Assembly (NCBI GenBank): GCA_002286715.1
Contig: NSJX01000001.1
Span: forward strand, 63,835-127,834
Direction of reading: 5' to 3'
Length of the DNA: 64,000 nucleotides
Source of the DNA: Dentipellis sp. KUC8613
Taxonomy: Eukaryota > Basidiomycota > Agaricomycetes > Russulales > Hericiaceae
Shown here: positions 57,700-64,000 of the stretch, one piece after another
Layout of the letters: each line of letters opens with the position of its first letter
How positions within the stretch are numbered: position 1 is the stretch's first letter
The notes under the pieces: model-generated
The model's input: only the letters and a program-made list of their open reading frames with translations
Databases searched by the model: none
What the model was told of the DNA's origin: nothing
Translations under genes and position numbers: made by a program

Positions 57700-58402
57700 C
57701 CAGCATGTGTCAGGAACAAAGGAAGTCGATATCCATACCTGCAGGTGTGGTCTTTTGAAAAAAGGCGCAAGCCGGTGATTTTTTTTTCGTTTGCTCCAAC
57801 GCATGCACAAGGGGCTGTCAGCGCGCGCTGTCATGGCCTCTCGAGCCTAGTGTCCCTTTATAAACACACACGGACCATGACGTCCGCGGCATTCCCATGC
57901 GAAGGACGCTGCTCCCATCGATGCGAGCGACGTCGACGTCATGCCGAGCAGCTGCTAGATGAAGCGTGTTGTCAGTTTGACTCACCGATGCTGGCCGAAC
58001 ATGCACTGGCGGGTTGACCGTCGGAAATTTGAGCGGTCCGAGTGGGCCAAAAATCGCACGCGGTGACCGCACACCTGCAGCTGCCTTTATACCCGCGCAC
58101 GGCGAAATCAGGTCCACGGGTGCGCGAATCACGCATCTGCTGCGCGCGTGAGCACGATTCAGGGACTCGGGGAAAGAAGGCACACACAGCGGGGCTCCCG
58201 CCGCGGCCTGGCGCGCCTCAGCAGCAGGCGCATCACGTTCAGGCGTCCCGCTGCCGCACGATCTAATCTTATCTAGCCGACGGCGCGACAAGTTATAACA
58301 CCCACGCGCCGACGTCCGACTCCCCCGCCGTGCCGTCCAGTCCCAACTTTTAATAACTTGCACCTCCACCACTACCATCCCGAATACACCCTACCGCGCC
58401 AG

Positions 58403-59567
58403 ATGGCATTTTCCAACCTCTCCCCGCAGGAGAAGAACGCCTTCTTCTCCCTCCTCGACGAGTACGAGCTGATCCTATCCGTACCTAGCTTGATCTGACG
58501 CTGCCGACGCAGGTACTTCACCGCCCGCCCGGAGCTCGTCGCCCAGCTCGGCGGCAAGAGCAATGTGAACGGGCACGATGCAGCGCCGAACCAGCATGCA
58601 CAAGCGGCCGCTGCGAGTGCCATCCACCGCGCGTTCTCTGGCAACAATAGCAATGCCAACAACAACGGCCCTTCCGTACGTTCTCCTCCTCATATGCAGT
58701 GGGCGCAAATTGCTGACGGGTGATTGGTTGGTTTTTGGTTTGTGTAGCCATCACCAGGCTTCGGCCGCGTTGCAGCAGCCTCAGCCGCCTTCGCAGCGAA
58801 CCGCGACCAAGACACCAGCACACATGCCCGCACGCCCTCCGGCTCGCTGCACAAGGTGACCCCAGCGCCCGCAGGGCTCGTCCAGACCCGCGTACGTCCC
58901 ACCCTCATCTCTCCCATCCACTTCCAACCTAACCGCCCACCCTTCCCGCCACATGACTCACACCTACCCACCCATACGACTCACACCTCCAAACTCACCG
59001 CACATCCACGCAACCCGCACCTCGCGCCACGCAGAAATTCGGCTCGGACGTCGACACCTCCTCGCCCGTCAACCTCCTCTCGTCCCTCCGGCACAGCACC
59101 GCCGCGAAACACACCCCGCCGCCCGCCGTCGCGCCCGCGCCCGCGCCGTCCTTCGCGCACAAGAAGTCCGCGTTCCCGCCCCCGCCCTCGCACGCGCCCG
59201 TGCCCGCCGCCACACCTGAACCCGAACCAGAGCCGGAACCAGAGCAGGGGAACAGCGGTGAATGGGCCGAGGCGCTGTATGACTATAAGAGCGGGGTGCG
59301 TGCTGGTGTCGCTGCTGATGCTTATGCCGGTTCGGACCCGGTGCGTGGTGGATGTGGAACTAACTCTCGTTCGCGTTCGCAGGAGGATGGCGATCTGGAG
59401 CTCTCGGCGAACCAGCGTGTGCTCGTCGTCGACAAGACGTCCGAAGACTGGTACGTTGTGCTTCTTCCTGTCTCCTACGATCGACCGAGCTGACTTTGCG
59501 TAGGTGGACAGGCGAGGCGGATGGCCGTCGTGGGCTGTTCCCCGGGTCGTATGTGCGGCTGCTATAG
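58403..59567 (+). CDS. SH3-domain protein (actin/endocytosis adaptor type)
   Basis: About six exons run from MAFSNLSPQEKNAFFSLLDE to RRGLFPGSYVRLL-stop at 59567. The last roughly 55 residues form one SH3 domain split by introns: WAEALYDYKSG (ALYDY motif), DGDLELSANQRVLVV, DWWTGEADGRRGLFPGSYV. Before it lies a disordered Ala/Pro/Ser-rich stretch with Pro-rich runs and an EPEPEPEPE tract. SH3 domains bind Pro-rich peptides; fungal proteins of this build work in actin patches, polarity or signalling. Which pathway this one serves cannot be told. The N-terminal SNLSPQEKNAFFSLLDEYF block is conserved-looking but unnamed to me. The domain call is firm; the exact borders of the middle exons (58520-59040) are approximate. 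Confidence 0.87.
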
Positions 59568-60531
59568 GCTACAGGCTGCAGCGCCGCTGTCTGCAGATTA
59601 TCTGGGTCCTTTCGTCTTATGATTTGGGCTGAGCACGACCGTGAGGAAGGGTTAAGCAGGTGTACAGTATTGTTTATTGTACAGGTACTGTGTTTATATA
59701 TTACGCTGTGCGCTGATCATATGCATGAGTTGCTGCTCGTTGCTTATTACTCGTGCGTGAGTGAGTTGTGAGCGGAGTGACTGGTAATTTACTACCAACA
59801 GTCTGAGCATTGACACGAGTCGATGGAGATAAATTGGTGGGGTATTGCTCTGAGTTACGTACGACTTCTGTGAGTGATTCTACCATTTTTTTTGAAAATG
59901 AAACAAGCGTGGACATGTCTCGGACAAACACTGCGTGAAGCACCATCGACTGTCCATGTCAGGTGTCGTAGAATTTCCTGTGGTAATTTAGATATTTGGT
60001 GTATCGGTCATGAAAATTGCCCCCAGCATCTGGATGTACTCAAAGTTTCCTCGTCATGGCGAATCCATTTTTACCAGCCCATTCAATGCTAGAAGTACTT
60101 GCTCCAGAGAACAACGTTCCCCGGTGCACCGTTGCGCCTGCTGGGTGCAAGATCGAGAAGCCGAGCCGCGGCCGCCAGCCACCGCACCCGGCATCTCCCG
60201 GAGATTACGGCGGCGCTCAGAGTGGCTGCGGTGCGTACGCGAAGTCTATCGCGCGAGGACGACAAGCTTCACGTCAAGACGCAAAAACGTGAGTATGCCC
60301 GTCCGCCGTGCTCCCCGTCGCCCGTACGCACGCCCTGCAGCCCTTCCGTGCGCCTCGGGAGCCAAAATCCTGCAAGAAACGGCCGATTTGGCGGTGGATG
60401 GCGTGCGGGGCGTGTGGGTGTACCCAAACTCCCTCGGGCTGGGGTTCCGCTCGCCCGCTTCACCTTGCCCTCCTCTGCCTCCCGTTCACAGAATAACTTG
60501 CTCACACATACTTTGCGTTGCAGACTAAAAG
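59568..60531. other. intergenic region, uL2 promoter and leader
   Basis: This 964-bp stretch contains the uL2 5' leader at its right end. A donor GTGAGT at 60288 and acceptor TTGCAG at 60521-60523 define a 236-nt leader intron that ends 8 nt before the uL2 ATG. No other gene. Confidence 0.6.
60288..60523 (+). other. 5'-UTR intron of the uL2 gene
   Basis: GTGAGTATGC at the left and CGTTGCAG at the right, ending 8 nt before the start codon, fit a leader intron, common in highly expressed ribosomal protein genes. I saw no clear snoRNA boxes in it. Confidence 0.6.
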
Positions 60532-61553
60532 ATGGGTCGGGTTATCAGGGCACAAAGGCGCTCGCACGCTATCGTACGTCGATTTGCAGACTCTGCATGC
60601 AGAATTGGTGTTAACGCAAGCTTTTTTGCGCCCTACAGTTCAAGGCGCACACCCATCTCAACAAGGCTCCCGCCCAGCTCCGTGCGCTCGACTATGCTGA
60701 GCGCAACGGCTACGTCCGCGGCATCGTGAAGGAGATCATCCACGACTCTGGCCGGTACGCCGCATCCACACGTGCCGCACACCCGCATCCTGACACACCC
60801 CACCACACAGTGGCGCTCCCCTCGCCCGCGTCGTCTTCCGCGACCCCTACCGCTACAAGCTGCGCAAGGAGACGTTCATCGCGACCGAGGGCCTGCACAC
60901 GGGCGCGTTCGTCTACTGCGGCAAGAAGGCGACGCTGAGCGTCGGCAACGTGCTCCCCGTGTCCGCCCTCCCCGAGGGCACCATCATCTGCAACGTCGAG
61001 GAGAAGGTCGGCGACCGCGGCGCGCTCGCGCGCACGTCGGGCAACTACGCGACCGTCATCGGGCACCAGCCCGAGGACAACAAGACGCGCATCCGCCTCC
61101 CGTCCGGCGCGAAGAAGACCGTCAGCGGCAGCGCGCGCGCGACCGTCGGCATCGTCGCCGGCGGCGGCCGTATCGACAAGCCGCTGCTCAAGGCCGGCCG
61201 CGCGTACTACAAGTTCAAGGCCAAGCGCTACAAGTGCGTATTTCCCTTGCGTGTCCTGCATTGCGAGTGGTGTGCTGACCCAGAGCCTTTTTTACCTGCA
61301 GCTGGCCCCGTACTCGTGGTGTGGCTATGAACCCCGTCGACCATCCCCACGGTGGTGGTAACCACCAACATATCGGTAAGGCGTCGACCATCGCGCGCGC
61401 TGCCGTCCCTGGTCAGAAAGTCGGTCTCATCGCCGCCCGCCGGGTACGTCCATCTCGCTCCTCTGCCCTGTCGCCCGTTTCTCATGTATCACTGTTGGTG
61501 TTGGTTTGCAGACTGGTCTCCTGCGTGGTTCCGTCAAGGTCAAGGACGCATAA
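60532..61553 (+). CDS. RPL2: 60S ribosomal protein uL2 (RPL2/L8)
   Basis: Five exons (60532-60573, 60639-60754, 60811-61233, 61302-61443, 61512-61553) sum to 765 nt and 254 residues, the normal size. The universal uL2 motifs are all present: [69 protein letters not shown]-like [52 protein letters not shown] and [13 protein letters not shown]. uL2 lies next to the peptidyl-transferase centre and is needed for subunit joining; the conserved His in [11 protein letters not shown] is the one hydroxylated in eukaryotes. All splice phases check out. Confidence 0.98.
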
Positions 61554-62098
61554 AGGAGTCGTGTATCATCGCCTACTTGTTTTTATGCCCGCCCCACGTC
61601 CTTACTTTTCCATCTCTGTCTTTGCACAAAATGTTGTATGCACCGAGACGCCCCTGCATATGCATCGCACCATGCCGCTTTCATGCCCCATGAACTATCT
61701 GCTTGTGAATTTGAGAGGTGTATGATTGATTGTATCACCGAGGTTGATGTGAGGTATGCTTTAGAGGACGGCTGTCGATGTTCCGCACACGAATCGGGGA
61801 ATAGACAGGATCACACGAGGGCCACTGCGTTCCTGAAAAGACTGAAGGAGTTGTTGTAGGTGTACGCTACAGGACAACAGATATCCACAGGCATGGAGAG
61901 ACTACAAAAAACAAACGAGACAAAGAGACAAATCACAATTGCCGCTCCGAGAACGGGGGCACATTCCACAATGCTGAGGAGTCATATATAATACAGTATC
62001 TGCACGCCCAGGAAACGAGCATTCAGCACAGGGTACAGATGATCCAAAGGACAGGTATACGCACATATTCAGCGCTCAAGGGAACCGAGGGTCCTGCT

Positions 62099-62694
62099 TT
62101 AGAGCACATGATGTTGTAAGCTTCCCGCCGCCCGTGTGTTGCTACCTGCCAAAAGAGGGTCTTTCATCCACCTGAACCACTTGCACTGAGGAGATTGTTT
62201 TGCCAGACACTGGTACATTGATTAAAGGTAAAGATGTATGCAGGAACATGAAGACAAACACAAAGAACATACAGTGAGGAACCACTTCCCCGGGTTCTTC
62301 TTGCTCAACGAAAGTTGTGGGTGGCAGGTCACCCCACAGTATAAACACGTCGTCGTGAAGAATACGACCACAGAGTACAGCGCCGAAGCTCGGGCTCTTT
62401 TTTCCGCGCGCGTTACCCCTGTACGCGAGGTGGAGTGTAAATGGTCGGTGTCGCAACGCGGTGTTGTGTAATCTGGGCGGGGAAGGCGTTGGAGGGGCGA
62501 CTCACGTATCTGCAGGCGTATCCCGCCGTTGCGGGAAGGTCGCGAACCCGGTTATCGGGTGATAGGGTGGTGCTGTTGAGAGCGGCGAGTGCGAGGCATC
62601 CGCCGTGCGGTAGGCTGTCCCCTACGGGCGGGGACAGTGCGTGTGGATATGGCATGTGGGAGAGGAAGGTAGGAGCGTCGGGCGGAGAAGTCAT
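62099..62694 (-). CDS. possible small GRF-type zinc-finger gene or remnant
   Basis: On the minus strand a TATATAA box (62733-62739) sits about 40 bp before ATG ACT TCT CCG (62692-62694). Exon 1 ends at a good donor (GTGAGT). A second block (62273-62418) reads TCLYCGVTCHPQLS then SKKNPGKWFLT, and a third (from 62185) CKWFRWMKDPLLAG. Together these resemble a GRF zinc finger (C-x-CG, NPGR-x-F, C-x-FF-x-W-x-D). The frame from exon 1 into the GRF frame does not join at the obvious splice sites, and one expected Cys is missing at the second junction, so this may be a decayed copy or a mis-drawn model. Confidence 0.27.
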
Positions 62695-62732
62695 GCTGGA
62701 TGAGGGGGCCAAAGTGAGCGGCGATGTAGACC

Positions 62733-62739
62733 TTATATA
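62733..62739 (-). promoter_or_regulatory. TATA box before the GRF-like candidate
   Basis: TATATAA on the minus strand, about 40 bp upstream of the candidate ATG at 62694, is well placed for a core promoter. Confidence 0.4.
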
Positions 62740-63634
62740 GAGGAGCGCAGCTAGCGGCGGGACGTTCAACATGTCAATGAATTCCAATCATAACGGGACA
62801 CGAGAATTGTATACCGAACGACTCGAATGTTCACTGACCGCGCGATGGGCGTGCGCTGCTATTCATCTTGTCGTCACGAGATGATATGCTCGTACAATGG
62901 TCAGCATGATGGTGAGCATACCTAGAGTCCAGCGCCGAGTCAGACACGGGCGTTGGACTCTGGCTGGATGAGTCGTTACGCGTTACGCCCTATGGCTAGT
63001 CCGGGTCGACCGTTTCATTTCGCGAGCCCGACAACAGTGAACATAGATAGGGCTTTGACTGGCTAGCATGGCTGGCAATCTTTCGTTAAGTGATGAATGG
63101 CTGGAGGAAAAAGAAGGCTTAGAGACGTAGAATTGGGGACGTAGTCTGGCGGTGCCACGACAAGCTAGTCAAATCCCGCACAATGGTGCGATTGTTGGCT
63201 CTTGTTTATTCACATACGAACTTGCGTCGCGGCGGACCCAGATACCGTGACGAAACCATTGCGGGCCCTGACTTGCTCAAATCGTCCGAGTAGCACAGAT
63301 ACCTCCAATTTGGAAAAGAAGAAACGCGAAATTTTTGATTTTGTCAGAAGCACTAAGAAATACAGTACAGGGGTGTTACTGTTACAGATCTGTATGGCTA
63401 CAAAGTTCGTATCGATGCCGATATATAAGTCCAATAAAGATAGCATATAGATGAGGTGAGTGAGATGGAATGCCTGAGAGAGTTATGAGATGAAATGCAC
63501 AATAGAGAAAGTAGAAATGAAACGCGTAAAGCAGGAAACCAAGACAGCGCACTGTTGTTGTTGTTGCCGTTGTCGCTGTCGCCCCCGGCACGCAGTCGGC
63601 GAGATAGTCAGGGCTGGGGAACATCCCTGTCAGG

Positions 63635-64000
63635 CTAAAATAGCAGGTCCAGGTAGTTTGTCCCATTCGCCATGCTAGGCTGAGCAGATACGAACGGCGC
63701 CGGCATCTGCAAGCTGTTCTGTCGAAAGTCGACGAACTCGTCGCCGAGGCCCTCCAGCGAGGACGATTGCCAGAGCGGAACCTCGGAGGCTGAGCCAAGA
63801 GTATCTGGCGAGAAGTTGAGGCTGTCGGCGTAGAGCAGAGAATCATCGACCACGTCCTGATATATACGTTGCTGCAGGTATGCCTGGGGCTGCAGCAGGT
63901 TCGCCATCCCGTAGCCGAAGTTAGCCGGCACTTCGTTCGTGGCGGACTGCACTGGTATATTGACGGGAGGATATACCGTCTCTTCGTACAATGTGCCCGA
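63635..64000 (-). CDS. C-terminal end of an unidentified protein, 5' partial
   Basis: The frame is open from the right window edge (SGTLYEETVYPPVNIP) to the stop at 63635-63637 (GTNYLDLLF). The 121 visible residues are acidic and rich in Asn, Gln, Leu and Ser, with blocks such as NLLQPQAYLQQRIYQDV, DSLLYADSLNFSPDTL and LEGLGDEFVDF, a composition like the activation-domain tail of fungal transcription factors. That is an impression only; no DNA-binding domain is within the window. Confidence 0.6.
   Translation of the reverse strand, partial: SGTLYEETVYPPVNIPVQSATNEVPANFGYGMANLLQPQAYLQQRIYQDVVDDSLLYADSLNFSPDTLGSASEVPLWQSSSLEGLGDEFVDFRQNSLQMPAPFVSAQPSMANGTNYLDLLF

Larger units (their letters stand above)
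56916..58402. other. divergent intergenic region with a 27-bp direct repeat
   Basis: This 1.49-kb stretch lies between the SS18-like gene (-) and the SH3 gene (+). Apart from the direct repeat at 57481 and 57673, several donor-like GGTGAGT words occur on the minus strand (near 57420, 57465 and 57985), which could mark an unseen minus-strand transcript or leader. No coding sequence can be supported. Confidence 0.45.
61554..63634. other. long intergenic region
   Basis: This 2.1-kb stretch lies between uL2 and the right-edge gene. The only coding candidate I support, weakly, is the minus-strand GRF-like frame at 62099-62694. The rest (61554-62098 and 62750-63634) shows no gene. Confidence 0.5.

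Noticed and set aside
1..64000. Search for transposons, secondary-metabolite clusters, CRISPR arrays or virus-like genes
   Set aside because: No transposase, reverse transcriptase, LTR pair, PKS/NRPS core gene or regular repeat-spacer array was recognised; the lone O-methyltransferase has no cluster partners.

Overview
The window reads as nuclear DNA of a filamentous basidiomycete, most likely an Agaricomycete of the wood-decay polypore kind. The evidence is GC-rich coding sequence, genes broken by many 45-65 nt GT..AG introns, intron-bearing tRNA genes, a fungal GPI3/PIG-A, a Pho80-type cyclin, a fungal MED13, a sedolisin protease and a BIG1 family protein. The lineage call is an inference from gene content and intron style. 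Gene ends are read directly; splice sites were placed by hand from GT/AG signals and reading frame, and the less certain ones are flagged.

Layout. 1-1.6 kb: 3' part of an Icp55-like aminopeptidase P (+). 2.2-4.7 kb: an APC-family permease (-). Its first intron carries a sequence with the hallmarks of a thiamine-pyrophosphate (TPP) riboswitch, which makes it a probable thiamine transporter of the Thi9 kind; this is the most notable find. 5.4-11.7 kb: two lineage-type proteins, one MGQRHQ-type with an LRR-like stretch and one large disordered nuclear-type protein with a LEDGF/TFIIS-N-like C-terminus. 12.6-14.1 kb: Pho80-like cyclin, followed by tRNA-Cys. 16.7-19.4 kb: O-methyltransferase and SPT4. 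19.8-24.5 kb: a class-3 lipase (-) and GPI3/PIG-A (+), divergent from a 286-bp spacer. 25.2-29.2 kb: a single-pass membrane protein (family member 1) and an all-helical orphan. 30.6-34.4 kb: sedolisin and BIG1. 34.9-40.9 kb: MED13 (-). 41.4-43.9 kb: a phosphoesterase-fold/RRM fusion (-). 44.8-45.9 kb: membrane family member 2 (-). 46.5-46.9 kb: tRNA-Arg and tRNA-Val. 47.0-50.1 kb: RPS25 and an FGGY sugar kinase. 51.5-53.0 kb: membrane family member 3. 53.8-56.9 kb: a polyglutamine-rich SS18/SSXT-domain protein (-). 58.4-61.6 kb: an SH3 protein and ribosomal protein uL2. 61.6-63.6 kb: mostly intergenic, with a possible small GRF-type zinc-finger gene. 63.6-64 kb: the C-terminus of a gene running off the right edge (-).

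How they relate. There is no biosynthetic cluster, and no transposon, CRISPR or virus-like block was recognised. Several genes serve transcription or chromatin (SPT4, MED13, the Pho80-like cyclin, the SS18-like protein, the LEDGF-like orphan). Two serve the endomembrane or cell wall (PIG-A, BIG1) and two serve translation (RPS25, uL2). The three related single-pass membrane proteins at 25, 45 and 51 kb are a locally dispersed family with no function I can name.
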